Shown here: positions 13,177 through 25,413 of the stretch, piece after piece
How positions within the stretch are numbered: the first letter of the stretch is position 1
How the letters are laid out: every line of letters begins with the position of its first letter
Assembly (NCBI RefSeq): GCF_001540865.1
Contig: NC_033637.1
Span: forward strand, 1,268,149 to 1,332,148
DNA from: Ananas comosus
Taxonomy: Eukaryota; Streptophyta; Magnoliopsida; Poales; Bromeliaceae
Direction of reading: 5' to 3'
DNA length: 64,000 nucleotides
The notes under the pieces: model-generated
Databases searched by the model: none
Seen by the model: only the letters and a program-made list of their open reading frames with translations
Told to the model about the DNA's origin: nothing
Translations under genes and position numbers: made by a program

Positions 13177-14500
13177 CTATGGCCTATCATTATCGAGGAG
13201 TTATTTTCGTTGCTATCCACCCGCACACTACCGAAAGTACACATAAATGTAATGTTAAAATATCTTTAAGAAAACGTGTGACGATTGCATTATGAACAGA
13301 TTGTTAGGCAGTTTTGAAGTTACAGGTCGACTTCGATCTCTCGTTAGTTACACTATTAACAGGTTTTCAACCTCTCACTAGATAGTACGTGAATTTTCCT
13401 CCACTTTCCTATCTATTGTACAGCCATCGAATTCACGCTTTATAAACATGTACACTCTAGCATCTTTTACATACTAGAACGATTGTCTGTGTTACCTTGA
13501 TAGCACTTTCTCTCACGTTTACGACTAAATTAATCTCATCAACCCAACAATATGTACAGAGCTTAAAAATACGACTTTCGAAAAGGTTGCAACAATACAA
13601 AATGTGTTATACAATTTAATCTTTATAAGGATTAAATTTAGATAAAAAATAAGTCGACAAAACAGACTACCTACCCTCTCTCATACTAACTAACATGAAA
13701 TAGGTGTAGTGCCCACAATTAATCAATGTCATAATGTACTAGTAAGTAAGCTTTTATTGTTTTAGGTTTAGAAGTTAGGTAATTAACTGTTACTGGTAAG
13801 AGAAATTAGGCCAGTGTGCTTGTCCGGTCTTTTCGAGTTAAGTTGTTTTAAAGATTCTTTAAACTAGTTGTTTCATTAATTAAACTTGGGTTTAATTACT
13901 TAATTTGGAGCGTTTTAAATTCAAGGCATTTAATTTCAATGCTTGAGTCGTTCATTAATTGTTTTGGGTCTTTTAATACAAAGCGCGCGTGTTGGACTGC
14001 ATTTAAATATGTGCCCACCGCGGGGTTGCTCTTGGGTTGGGCTTGACCAAAGCACGAGCGCTCACGTACCATGCATAGTGCTCGGATGCTGGTGCTCCTT
14101 AACTAACCAGTACTAATTAATTGAGCAGCGAGATAAAGTCGCGCTTATGTATCAATATAATTAATGGGTGCGGTTGGGCTTAGTCCGTAATTAATGCCGT
14201 TAAGTGACTCACTCTAATCTTGTTTAATAAGAGAGAGGAATTAAAAGTTTTATTTTTCTTTTATAACCCGCTTTGATTGAATAAGTCAGGTATTGGGTTT
14301 GGGGTATGATACAGTTTCTGTATACGTATGTGTTTCATAACATGTATACATGTGTGGTGCATGCATGCATGCATGCGGCGGAAAGGGAAGGATTAAACAT
14401 GTACATGCCGATCGACGTACGCGTGAAAACAAACAAATTAAGCAACCGCGTGCGTGTTGATGACGATCGAATCGATCCCCCCCAACCACGTACGTACCGA

Positions 14501-15163
14501 AATCCTCGTGGTCCTCTCGACGTCGCGCAGCTTCGAGTACTCCAGCGCTAGGTCGAGCCACAGCGTCTTAGGTTGCAGCAACTTGTCGCCGTGGAGGACC
14601 TTGGGGAGGTCGGGCTTCAGGAGGCGGAACCCCTCGGAGCAGTGCATCAGCAGCTTTAGCAGCTCGGGACGTAGCTGAGGCGTCTTTTTCGGCCCGCTGA
14701 GCTAGGGAGGGGGCCCCTGCCACCTCAGCGAACATCATCATCAACACCACCACCACCACCACCACCACCACCACCTCAGTCGCCTCGCGCCGCCCCTCAT
14801 CCAGCCCCACCTCCCCGTCTCCTCCCACAACCCAACCACTAACCCCGATCATGATCAATCGACGCCCCCCAACCCCACCAACTCCAACTCCAACTCCGCC
14901 CGCGTCAGCGGCATCTCCAACGCCCGCCGCCTCAGCATCCGGACCCGCCGGAGCTCCCGCCACAACTTCCACGGCTCGGTCTCCGCTCGCGGCGCCAACC
15001 CGAGCGCCTAGAGCCGGTGGGTGAAGGGGGTGCACGCGACGGCGTGGGGCGCCATCCCTGTGACGACCAAGAGGCCCGGGGGGAAGGGGAAGTACGTGGG
15101 GAAGGCGCTGGCGGCGTCGCCCGTCGTAAAGAAGACGACGACGACGACGAGGCTGGGGACGTA
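14501..15163. CDS. DREB2D-like: DREB2D-like AP2/ERF transcription factor, 220 aa (mirrored)
   Basis: Read right to left without complementing: ATG at 15,163, TAA ending at 14,501, single exon of 221 codons. A poly-Gln N-terminus leads into RKGCMKGKGGPENQQC (residues 20-35), the block preceding the AP2 domain in subgroup A-2 DREBs. The AP2 domain covers about residues 36-93 (YRGVRQRTWGKWVAEIREP, then GARLWLGTFNTALEAAQAYD). A linker with about 14 consecutive Thr follows (ACC/ACA/ACT tract). The tail is acidic and aromatic (DDFDDYVTRLPKAEDF, then FCDTELDRDLMSFDALQLSW), a likely activation region. These factors bind DRE/CRT elements in drought and heat responses; closest remembered relative is Arabidopsis DREB2D. 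Its upstream neighbour in mirrored reading is HCAR, about 1.3 kb away. Confidence 0.95.
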
Positions 15164-15245
15164 CTAGGGGATGCTTGTGGTGCGGACTAATGGGTTAAGA
15201 CATTTACTATTAAGCTTGCGTCTTTTATTTTCATTCTCCACCCGG

Positions 15246-15262
15246 GGAAAATATATATAAAC
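15246..15262. promoter_or_regulatory. TATA box of the mirrored DREB2D-like gene
   Basis: Read right to left this is CAAATATATATAAAAGGGG, about 85 bases upstream of the ATG at 15,163 and followed by a pyrimidine-rich leader. Spacing and sequence fit a plant TATA box. It is inferred by position only. Confidence 0.55.
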
Positions 15263-16469
15263 GTGCCTCTCCTCCTGCTCCTCCTCCCTCACACTTATGC
15301 TTACGCTTCCGGAACACCTACCCCATTTCTACATTCCTCCCAACCACCAGTTTATTAATTCGATCGCCCTCACCTCTAGTAAGTATCTAGTCCTCTCTCG
15401 GGGAGTTTCTTCCAAAGCCGCCGAAGCTGTGCTGTGGTTCTCCCTCCCACAGCACTAGGCTCGGCCCCCTCCCCACCGTCACCCGGTGTGCAGGCCTTCC
15501 CCACCCGAGGTGCTCCGCGTGTTCCTACACGGTGCACCGCCCTTCCCGCCTCAGGTCCTCCCAAGGCGCACCCCTGCACCTCCCTTACGCTCCCCGAACG
15601 TTCGACTGTGGCACTTGGCCAAATGGCCCACCACTACTACCTAGCTTACTGAAGTGTAAAAGACTACCTAACGCGCTGTAGCTTTCGTCCTAACAAAAAA
15701 ACTGCCGGCCTTGGCTGCGATCGACGAGCTGTACATCCTCACATTACCGTCCCAAGCCCACGGGGGAGCGGGACGTTAGCTGTGCACTTAGAATACGTAG
15801 CAATAGGCAAAGACCTATAGATAATAAGGGAAAATCTCTTTGAGACGTGACCCACTTGTGTTTTCTCCATACCACTCAGATGTTAGTGGCAGGTAGCGAC
15901 TAGGCTGGCAGGCCGGTGTTACGTTCTGAGCACAGGAGGTTGGCAATAGGTCAAAGCAGATTTTCTACTTACCGGTTTAACACCTCGCAGGTATTTAAAG
16001 GGCGCATGAACACTCGCATATATGTTCCACTGGCGTAGAGTTAAACTTCTATGATTAGGGTGGTTTTAAAGTCTTAGCTGGAAACCTAGTCGTCAAATCG
16101 TTGTAACTTGTTTTCGTAAACAATTCTCTGCTTAACTCTCCTCTAGCCTTTGTTATCTCTGACATCAAATAATGTTCATGTTCTCTATGAGGGTTTTCAC
16201 GTGGCTCTTCACTTTAATAAATATGTTCGATTTATAAAATGGAGAGCGTTTTGTTAACCGGTCATTTTTTTACCTCTCCTAGTCGGTGTACGCATAAGTG
16301 CAACTGTCTGTTGTTGATGTCAAGAGTGGTTTATGACTTTCGTTTCATTGACGTGATGGGCTTTTAGGTAAGTTTTCAGCTGTTCTATGCTAGTACTTAT
16401 ACACTTCTATGGTTTAATTGATCGTAGTCAACCCCTTTATGGTTGGAAAATTACCCCTAAATTAGATTC
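15263..16469. other. Mirrored intergenic region between HCAR 3' end and DREB2D promoter
   Basis: A C-rich stretch at 15,400-15,620 is probably promoter-proximal to the DREB gene. Mirrored reading near 15,790 has a CACGTG motif. No further coding exon was found. Confidence 0.5.
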
Positions 16470-17847
16470 AGTCTCGTAGTATAGTTACGCGGGCAGGAGT
16501 AATATTGAAAGGTGTTAAAAGAACCGTATGCTGCCCTACACGGATAGTCGAGACGATCTTTATCTCAAGCTGTACTCTGTTTACTCTATAACCGTTCAAA
16601 GTCTATTACATGAACATTCTTCTCAAAGTATGGAGACAAATGGGGTTACGGCTAAATGTATCTCCATTAAGGAATAACACACCATTAGATTTCTTATCGC
16701 TGGCTTGAGGTCTGGAAAACCTGGTTAGACCTCTTCCAGTGAGCGACAATCGAATTTGTCGTACGTCGTAAATGTTCAAATACGTATTATTCTCTCTAAT
16801 CATGGTTCAAATCATCTTTACGATATTACAACGGCTATTTGGAACCTCGACCGACTCTTCCTGGAAAAGGACTATTAAATTCTCTATAGTTATAGTACGT
16901 GTTTATAAAATCAAAGAGAAAGTAATTCAACTGTTTACAACCTTTAAGTTGAAGTAAAATATGGCTTTGTTGTTGAAAATGGCGTGTATGGTTCAAAACG
17001 TCGTAGCAGACGAAATTGACAGAGGTACTGCTTTCCGGCAGATAATGGGACTTATGTTTACGGTGTCAAGTTAACCGCTTGTCGATAAAAAAGGGGTCTC
17101 GTCTTTTATTCAAACTATAATACTCGTTTTAGTGGATGTAACGAATGACATCCTCACTAAAGATTCTCCAAGAGTTGTTCTGATTCGTAGAGGGAAGGTG
17201 CAAGCAAGGACGCAAGTTTCAAATGTACAGAACTCCTCCATTATACGTAAGTCGGTTTATACGTTCGATTGGTCTCATTAGTATGCCTTAGGAAAACTAT
17301 AGTGTACCTGGTGTTACAATTATTCCTCTATTTTTTACATGAATGGACTGACATTATATGACACCCACGAGACAGTACCGATTAGGTCTCATAAAACCGT
17401 GTGGGTATATGGGTTGGTGATTCAGGACGTCAAAATCTGTCTGAGTGATCTTACTCTTAGGTTAAACAACAAAAAGTGATTTTATTCTGACAATTACTTT
17501 CTCTTTTTTGGTAAACGCTCAACGTAAGTATTTATTATTAAAAGTGGGCTCTTCATTGTTTGAGTGGCGGTTACGTAAACACATTAGTTTCGTCGACGTG
17601 CTACTTTGTTCCTTACTTCAGTCATCTCTGTTGTCAGAACGAACTTCACAAACAGTTAGTAAATATCTATTCCTTTATAAGATGCTATCTTAAAGGCAAC
17701 GCTCGTTTGTTCAACTTTTTTCCTTTAAATAAAGTCGAATCGTAAAAGGTGAATGTTCATGGACATTGTCCTACCCCGTTATTGTAGTTGATCAAGAGAA
17801 CGGCCGTCTGTTTTTATCCCTTGGACGAAGTTATTCTTTACTAAATG

Positions 17848-17879
<32 letters not shown>

Positions 17880-17907
17880 TTCTTCTCTTTTTCTATATTT
17901 TCCTCTC

Positions 17908-17945
<38 letters not shown>

Positions 17946-20900
17946 CAAATTTCGAACGAACTTTGTAGGTTCCGTGACCTTATTGTTTTATCTTCGTGAG
18001 ATGGAGAAGCTATACGGGTAGGTTTACGAAATACACTTGGACCATCTATGAAAGATAATAAGTGGCATATCATATTATTTTTCCTTAGTATTGTCATTTA
18101 TAGAATTGTCTATTGTCTAATTTTCCGGTCATTCCCTCTATGCGGTATCGTTTTCCACCGACGGTATAAATCTTTTAATTGTCACTTCGTTATATAATTT
18201 TGACAATCCTTCCACGTTACACGTTTGGAACATTAGAACGTATTTAAGCATTACGTTTTGTCAAAGACCTAATGACGAACGCCGGAAGTTCTTGAACAGA
18301 TTAGGGAGTGCCCAAGGTAACAGGTGATTCTTCTGTTCCGGTTATTCTCATTTTTAAAAGTTGAAATTGACGAATTTTTCGTTTTTTAAAGAGGGTTTTG
18401 GGATACCTATCTAGTTTTAATGTTTTTATGTTCTGTTAGCTAATGGTGTTAATCAAGGATCGTGTATTTCGAACAGGTCCGGATCCATGAAGAGTTGACT
18501 AGAGTTACGACGTCAATTGTTTAGTGAGACGTAAAGTTATCACCACCCAATATTGTTTCGTTTGTAGATGTTTTTATTTTTTATTGTCTTTCTATCTGTT
18601 ATGGAACGTGAACCGTTGGTTGTGGTGTCTTTTCTTCTGCGAAATGTGGCCGACGGACAGTAGTTTCTTCTTTAATATATATGACACATGTAGAAAAGAC
18701 TAGATGTAATAGAATACTTATCTTATGTATGGTAATCTTAAATAGTTGAATGGAGTTGATCCCGTTCACATAGTTCTAATCCTCTGTTACAACCGAATTG
18801 TGGAAAACGACGTTATTAAAGGAGACCCCAGGATGCTCGTAGTCAAACTTTTTAATAACTTGTACGGTCTCGTAGCGGTTTTACCGACACACACTGGTTA
18901 TTTTCATGAATTATATTTTCAGACGTTAGCAAAATATATCAATAATTAATTCATAGTGTTGTCAAGTAGAGTCCTCTACAGACCCTAAAGTTGCCATGGA
19001 GCGATTTTGTCCAGAACCCCGTTCAGACAGTAAACCTAGTGACGTAATAAATGTCTTTCATAATGGAGTTTCATCTGATTCTTGATATTTTTGTATTTTA
19101 CTCTTTAAATCCGTAGTAAACCGATGTCAATACGTAAAATTGATCTTAAGATACGTTTGACTTACGTAGTCACTTACCTGAAAGTGTAGGGAAAATAACA
19201 ACCAGTGGAACGCTGTACGGTTCGAACCTGTGTTTTGTCACGGAGGAAACCCCTTTTTTTCTTCGTTTTTTCTTTATATGCTAACTTAAAAAGAAACGGA
19301 GCCGATTTGTTTTGGTGAATTAGGCGGTAGACGGTCGTGTAAGTAAACGTATTTAAACACAGATATTTTGTTTCGTTTTGCATTCACGCTGGTTTGTTCC
19401 TGCATCTATAAACTAGGCACTAGACGTAGTACGATGGAGACTTGTGTTTAGTGTCGAAGCTGGTATAGACGGAAGTTGTAAAGATGGCGTTAACACCAAT
19501 GTTAAGGACAGGTGACTCGAGGATGTACGTTCTCTTGGTAGTACTGTTAACTTCACCGTTATGTCACTTAATCGTTACTACCTTCTTTTCCGTAGTAGTC
19601 CACTAGATTTCATTTGATGAATTTATTCTTTAGTGCTTTAACATAGTCATGGAAAGTGTCCAAAATAGAAAAACCGTATGTTGTTGAAAAGTACTTGTGG
19701 CTTCATGTAAAGTAGTCGCAAACACAAAGAGAGAGAAGGTACCTGGTACCCGAGGTTTCGGATTTTTGTGTATAACGAAGATTTAAACCGTCACTAAGGT
19801 TCTTCCATACTCTGGTTTTTCGTCTGTATATTCCTGATGAGTAGAGTTAGGAGCCTAGTGTTCACTACTATAAATTTTTTATTTAATTCTCTGTTCTTAT
19901 TTTTGAGAGTTTTGTATTAAATCTACGTGAAATTATGGATCTAAAACTTCTAATTTAACGAGTTATTTATTGAATTGCTCTAGACAATCACGTTGGTCAG
20001 TTGTGATTGTATGCCCACCATTTCCATTCTTTACAAGACTTACCTAATATTCAATATTGTAAGATTGTGAGAGGTTTTCTTTTTTTTTTTGGGAGAAAGG
20101 TTACACTTAATACTTCGGTATCTTAACGATGGCTACAATTATAACTAACGTCTCTAACGAATAATACGTTTTTAAACTAGTAACTAGTAATTCAGGGAGT
20201 GACGTAAATAAACCAGGACAAAGAGGAATGACAAGTGTTGTAACGAAGAACAGGAAATTTGAGGAGTATATTATTTTGGTTAAGGTGTAGTTATTCGGTG
20301 GTCGTAGATGTTAGTTAGACGAAAGTTACAAGCAATGTCTACAAAAAGTAGTCGAATGAAAGAGAACATACAATACCGCGAAGGATTCTTTGGAACAGGA
20401 GTTACTCCTTATTCATCTTCGATATGTGATTATGGCTGTTTTCGTCGTTTCGTAAAAGGAATGCACGGAACAATTAAAGAGAGACTTCTAAGTAAATTGT
20501 AAGTTTGTTGAAGGTCTATTCTTTCTTTGTCCTTTAGGTCAAGTCTTTAAGTGGAGTTAGGAGCTGTAAGGCAGAGGCTCCTTTCGTGTGCGCAAGAAGT
20601 GCACCCGCTACATCATTCATAGCGTATCGGGTGTTGCTGATTGTTTAGGTGGTGTGTGTAGTTGGCTAGCTCTTTTTCTCTTCCGTAGTTTAGTTCGTCA
20701 CTTTCTCCGGGCTTCCTTCTCTAGTTTTATTATTCGAGTGGACGTTACCAGGAAACGCCCTATTTGGGGTGGTCCTCCTTAGCCGAACCTAGCGAAGGAG
20801 GTTAGGAGAGAATCGAAGTGGCTTAAGCAGCTAAAGAGATACCTATACTGGCTATCCCAAACCCTTGTTCCTCTAGCTATTCTCGAGCTTTTCCTTACCC

Positions 20901-21021
20901 TTTAACTACCCCTAATGAGCTAGAAGCATGGAACCCTTCCCCTACCCCTCCTTCTCCTCCTCCTCCTCCTCGCATACCACTTCCCCTCCTGCTTCCTCCT
21001 CGTGCTTCGGCGCCACCGGTA
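16470..21021. CDS. HCAR: 7-hydroxymethyl chlorophyll a reductase, 19 exons, 456 aa (mirrored)
   Basis: Read right to left. Exons: 21021-20931, 20837-20741, 20638-20554, 19760-19652, 19521-19437, 19040-18999, 18831-18753, 18655-18604, 18508-18446, 18325-18228, 18039-18004, 17826-17762, 17594-17567, 17425-17346, 17208-17148, 17048-16991, 16869-16805, 16727-16633, 16551-16470. They sum to 1,371 bases, in phase throughout. A Ser-rich transit peptide (MATAASCSSFVLPF) precedes LREDWRKRSKPIPPGGVYPA, then the iron-sulfur cysteines in CGLCDTYYIAHVKNACAFLG, a second cysteine pair in FCGVGCQVQ, and PSCYSCFDYTNALADLVVGY. HCAR is a stromal ferredoxin-dependent flavin/[4Fe-4S] enzyme that reduces 7-hydroxymethyl chlorophyll a to chlorophyll a, in chlorophyll b turnover. 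Length fits the family. Confidence 0.97.
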
Positions 21022-23272
21022 CCGCCCACGCCGCCTCCACGTGTCTCCCCTCTGCTGCGGCTTCGCTCTCGAGCTTGCTCACCTGCCCCACTCTCGAACT
21101 GCTACGACCTCTTACCTCTATAACGGCGACTTTATACCCGCGCTAAAATTGATTAATAAATTAATTAATTAAGGCAAATAAACTGAATAGCCCAGCCCCA
21201 AATTAACTGAGCTGGGCACTATACACATCTAGGCTTAACTTGGGCGAAGGCACTAACCCGGCACCTGGCTTATACATTTGTATCCTTCTATACCAGGGTT
21301 GTGCCGGGGTTTGGACTTCTCATTGGGCCGGGCAAAAATGAATGAGTACTTTATGTTAACTTTTAAGTAAAGATTTCTTCAAGTTAAAGATAAGTTAAAA
21401 AAAAATTTTTTTTAATGAACCTAGAATCTCTTCAAGTTAAAGATAAGTTAAAAAATTTTTTTTATAATGAACCTAGAATCTCTTCCCCTTTTCTTTTTAA
21501 CTGCATCTTTTTTTTAAACCCAGAACCGATTCGGTAGTAGCCCGGTTTACTTACCTACTAATAAGATAAAGGCGAAAAGCCAACCCAGGTCTAATCCGGC
21601 GTACAACAAATAACCCGGGTTTTATTCGAGTCGAAACGCCCGCACTATTCACTTAAAACGGACATTGGACACATGGACCAGGTGGTGCAGCCGGTAAATA
21701 ACCGGTTAGGGTCGGGGAGGTAATGATATAGAGTTGTTAGTAAGTCTCGAATAAGTTCAGTTTTAAGATTAAATCAACTTTACGTACATTGAATTAACAC
21801 GATAAATTGAAATTTTGAACAACTAATATAAAATAAACTATATTTATTTCGTACAACGAATTAACTGCAACGGCATAAGGATAATTTCGTTAATCACACA
21901 ATATGATAAAAATGGATTTTTTAGTAGGTGATCAAGTTCAATTAATTTATTTTACTATTTGTCAAATCTATTCTAGGTACGTAAAGAAAAAATTGAAGAT
22001 TAAATTTTTTAAGTACTATCCGGCCACATACTACTGCACCACGTGTTCCATCTCCGGTTTGAAAAGCAACGCCCTAGTTTCGTCGCCGCGAGGTACGAAG
22101 CCGACCAGCTCACCAGCTGAGCCAAGGAGGGTGCTCAGTGGCGATTCATAGACGGTGCACAGGGGAATTGCAAGAGTCTTCTAGCGCGAAACTACAACAC
22201 GCTATATTGACCATCATTTGCCTGCCGCATCTCTCTCGGTCGTGGGCGTCACTAGAGTGCTGTTTCGCGGTGCACAGAATAGTGTCAGGTTAAGAAAAGG
22301 GATGGACCAGCCTCAATGTGTCTTTTGTTTTTTGTTTTCGCGTTTTTTCTTTTCTTTTCTTTTCCTTTGCTTTTCTTTACGAGGGGTGAGTCTCGTGCGA
22401 GAAGAGCACGGGTGAGTAAAGGTCAAAGCAACGTTATGAGAAGCTCTTGAAGTTGTGATTGTATTTGGAGGTAAAATCATAAAAATATTCTTATAGTTTT
22501 ACACAGATTATTAGAAACAATGAACATATATGGAGGAATTATATGTAATGTAATTAGTATATTTTATAAAAACTTTTAATTATAACCATATACGTTAAAG
22601 TTTTGGAACTCTAATGACAGGACGGTTTCTAAATATAATTTTTTATTTAATATGTTTTTCTATTTGTACAATCTATTTTATGATGATATCAAAAAAATAT
22701 TATAATAAAAACATATATTAAACTATGCGATTATAATAACATTACTGGTTTAAAAACTAATCTGGCTGGCAGGGATCTCGTTCACCGTTTCTTTAACCAC
22801 CAACCATAGGCTTTGAGTTCGAGCTTAGGATCGAGTAAGTGTAAAAGTCAATTCAAATAAAGATTTATTTTATTTGCTTTGCCCATCGCACGATGGATAG
22901 AATTTTTTTTTTGTTTAAAAACTAATCAACTGAATATATAAAACTTTTAAAACGTACCTTACCAGGTATATAATCTTTTTTATCATCTGAATGTCTAAAT
23001 CAAAAGTTTTTAATTTTCGAATTATTCTTATTAATATATTTAGTTTTAAATATATTTACTTTTAAATTATCTTCCAGGCATATAAAAGGTCGCTTTTCGG
23101 GAGCAATATTTAGTTTTAAATTAAAATTTATCTTCCTGTCACTGTGATCGTATGAGGCTTCCTTGTCGTAGGCATCTTAAGGCGCCTGATGTCACGGGCG
23201 AAGCTAAGAAGATGATGGCAGGACGCTAAGCGGCCGTTCGCTTCTGTTGATGGTGAAGCTTCAAGCTTGGTG

Positions 23273-23300
<28 letters not shown>
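21022..23300. other. Mirrored region upstream of HCAR
   Basis: The first 100 bases read right to left form the HCAR leader, with no ATG before 21,021. Two copies of a short AAGTTAAAGATAAGTTAAA block lie at about 21,380-21,480. A SINE lies at 22,762-22,912. Moderate-GC text at 22,030-22,400 gave no convincing exon. Bases 23,130-23,275 could belong to either orientation. Confidence 0.5.
22762..22912. mobile_element. tRNA-derived SINE copy (mirrored)
   Basis: Complement carries box A, box B and the AAATGAAATAAACGAA tail of the family seen at 5,743. This is the rightmost proven mirrored landmark in block A. Confidence 0.85.
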
Positions 23301-23306
<6 letters not shown>

Positions 23307-23324
23307 GAGAGCTCGGGATGCGTG

Positions 23325-23450
23325 CGGGGTTAAAGTTGGGAAGGGGTTGGGGTTAGTAAACCCCACCCTTTTTTCATGGTGTTTGGGTATAAATTGGGGG
23401 TTAAGGGGTTATTCCACCCCTTAACCCCCAACCAAACGGGGGCTAAGGTT
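23325..23450. mobile_element. Short palindromic MITE-like element
   Basis: GGGGTTAAGGGGT and ACCCCTTAACCCCC face each other across a short spacer, followed by CCAACCAAACGGGGGC, the complement of the common CCCGTTTGGTTGG MITE end. Limits are approximate. Confidence 0.5.
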
Positions 23451-23739
23451 TACTTAGATGTTAGCAGAAGTTTACGAAGAAATAACTCGTGTGGAACAAA
23501 ACTAAAAGATGCGTGAAACAACAAACCCTTTAGGAATTGATTTGTATAGCTCGAGTTGAATGTTGAACTTCACTGGAGCTTCTGTAGAAGCGTCGTTGTG
23601 GTAAAGAAGGCTATTTGAATCTAGGTCTATTAGCTTGAAACAAAGGGTAGCTACGAACACAAAAGAGTTTTGGTTTAGAAAGTGTGCCTTATATTGGCAA
23701 ATAGTCTTTTTGATTCAATGCACTCAAACAATATTCATT

Positions 23740-23762
23740 CCCCCCCCCCCCCCCCCCCCCCC
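23740..23762. repeat. Poly-C tract, 23 bases
   Basis: Uninterrupted run of C inside the normally written island. It may be a genuine homopolymer or a gap-filling artefact. Confidence 0.9.
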
Positions 23763-23958
23763 TCCACAGGAGCAATTCATGCATCTTCTTAATTTACGCC
23801 TTTTAATTCTCCATCCAAATTACTAAATTATTCTTCCTAGACCACACTATTGATAATCTTTCTCCCTGACTGTGTAGATTTGATTAGTGATTGCCTTTGC
23901 AATCCCAGTACATCTTTTTTTCCCCCCATCTTATTAATTCTTCTTAATCGCATGCTCC

Positions 23959-24147
23959 TAGGGCCGGCAAACGAGCGAGCCGGCTCGCGTTCGACTCGTG
24001 TTTGGCTCGATATTCGGCTCGCTCGAGCTCGACTCGAAATTAAATGAGCCGAGCTTGAACAAAATAAAAGGCTCGAAATTCATTTCAAGCCGAGCTTGAG
24101 TATTACTCGGCTCGTTCGAATTAGGCTCGAAAAGCTCGAAAAGCTCG

Positions 24148-24185
<38 letters not shown>

Positions 24186-24663
24186 CTGGGGCTACTATAC
24201 TATTATGAGTATAGACCCCCTTGTACTCATAAATTTTTAACCGTTGATTGATGGGATGTGTGGTTAGGATGATGGTGGTCCCCACTTCGAATGATAGTGG
24301 TCCCCTAGGGTTGAGTGGGTAGTTGGTTAAATAGTATGATCTAACGGATGAAAATGATTAATGGAATAAATCTAAGGGTCGAAAACTTATGAGTATAAAG
24401 GAGCCAATACTCATAAAAGTATAGTAGCCGGACTATATATATATATATATATATATAATATTTATAAATATAATGTATTTTAATTATATATAGGCTTTAA
24501 TTTAATTTGGGGCATTATTGTTGGCCCATAAAATAAACCCAACAAGTACGACCGTGCAATTGAGCCCAACTCTAAATTTACATAACACACTCTCTCTTCC
24601 AGACTCTTACTGTTGCACATAACCCTAAAACATGATAACATTCAAATTTTCAAATTCCTACTT

Positions 24664-24704
<41 letters not shown>

Positions 24705-25027
24705 CTCTCTCTCTCAGACCCTCATCCAGTCAGGAAGTCACCCTAGCTCACATTTCTTATAATTATTTTGTATTTTAAACTATTGGACATGTTGTATCAA
24801 CTTGTAGATAATGTTCTATAAAAATTAAACTATTGATTATATAATATCGAGAATTTCAATCGGCTCGTTTAGAGCTCGAGCTCGGCTCGACTCGAAATTA
24901 GGCTCGCTCGAGCTCGGCTCGAATTAATTTCAAGCCGAGCTTGAGCCTAGATTTAGGCTCGAAATTAATTTCAAGCCGAATTTGAGCTGACATAAGCTCG
25001 CTCGAGCTCGGCTCGTTTCCACCCCTA
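23959..25027 (+). mobile_element. Non-autonomous hAT element with 8-bp target duplication
   Basis: The direct repeat CATGCTCC at 23,951-23,958 and 25,028-25,035 flanks an element beginning TAGGGCCGGCAAACGAGC and ending GCTCGTTTCCACCCCTA, which are inverted termini. Sub-terminal GCTCGAGCTCGGCTCG arrays are typical of plant hAT MITEs. An eight-base duplication is the hAT hallmark. There is no transposase frame. Inside lie an (AT)n run at about 24,151-24,182, a nested MITE and a (TC)n run at 24,670-24,715. Confidence 0.9.
24184..24436 (+). mobile_element. MITE nested in the hAT element
   Basis: Terminal repeats GGCTACTATACTATTATGAG (left, imperfect) and the inverse of CTCATAAAAGTATAGTAGCC (right) enclose about 210 bp including CCGTTGATTGATGGGATG. 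It is inserted in TA repeats. Related elements occur at 49,900-50,335 (normal) and, in mirror form, at about 33,000-33,530. Confidence 0.75.
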
Positions 25028-25413
25028 CATGCTCCCCTCTTGAAGATTCAGCCCTATACTTTTTTAAACCTTGAAAAGTAGCATTATGCAATAAGAAAGG
25101 TTGATCTAAGTGTCGACGGCCTTTTAATATAGGGATTAAAAGATCTTAGCTTTCAGGTTGGGCTAGCCTGGATGTCCAGGCACATGGACCATTTAATCAT
25201 CTCTCTACATTATTGGCAAGTAAGCGTACTATAATGATTTCCACAGCCACATATATCCTATGTTAAGATGACGTGATAGCTAAATCAGTTATTCCATAGT
25301 AGTTTAATTAGCATAGAATCCCCAGTATTAATGCTTAGAGAGTTTAAAACACCACCCGGGGGTTGTGGACCCGCCAGCGGACAAGGGAAGGGGGCGTTGG
25401 GGGGGGGGGGGGG

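Larger units (their letters stand above)
9408..14500. other. Mirrored intergenic region, AT-rich, with degenerate repeats
   Basis: No gene was found. It contains a locally repeated segment at about 10,190-11,660 and a SINE at about 13,020-13,176. Mirrored reading of about 12,600-12,740 shows CACGTGG (ABRE/G-box type) motifs and GGCC-rich text. The stretch at 13,180-14,500 is unique sequence with no motif I can name. Confidence 0.55.
1..23300. other. Mirrored block A: sequence reversed without complementing
   Basis: Reading this block right to left as printed, or complementing it left to right, restores four conserved plant genes with intact frames and GT..AG introns, plus SINE copies whose box A, box B and 3' tail match correctly written copies near 60.1 and 61.9 kb. 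As printed, neither strand encodes a recognisable protein. The mirrored state is proven from the NDUFA9 exon at 638 to the SINE ending near 22,912. The right border lies between 22,913 and about 23,325, where text typical of normal plant MITEs begins; the (GA)n run at 23,275-23,303 is a possible seam. The end coordinate given is therefore approximate. Every conventional open reading frame in the block is a shadow. Confidence 0.97.
23300..25400. other. Island of correctly written DNA between the mirrored blocks
   Basis: The hAT element at 23,959-25,027 reads in the natural sense: its ends are TAGGG...CCCTA and its 3' end matches the normal sequence at 47,306-47,442 in the same direction. The motif CCAACCAAACGGGGGC at about 23,430 is also in natural plant-MITE form. 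GpC exceeds CpG in 25,040-25,380, as expected for unreversed plant DNA. Borders are uncertain: left between 22,913 and 23,325; right between 25,036 and about 28,100, with the 15-G run at 25,399-25,413 a plausible seam. Confidence 0.78.

Noticed and set aside
14349..14376. Palindromic GCATGC repeats as a regulatory site
   Set aside because: A short (ATGC)n simple repeat with no supporting context.
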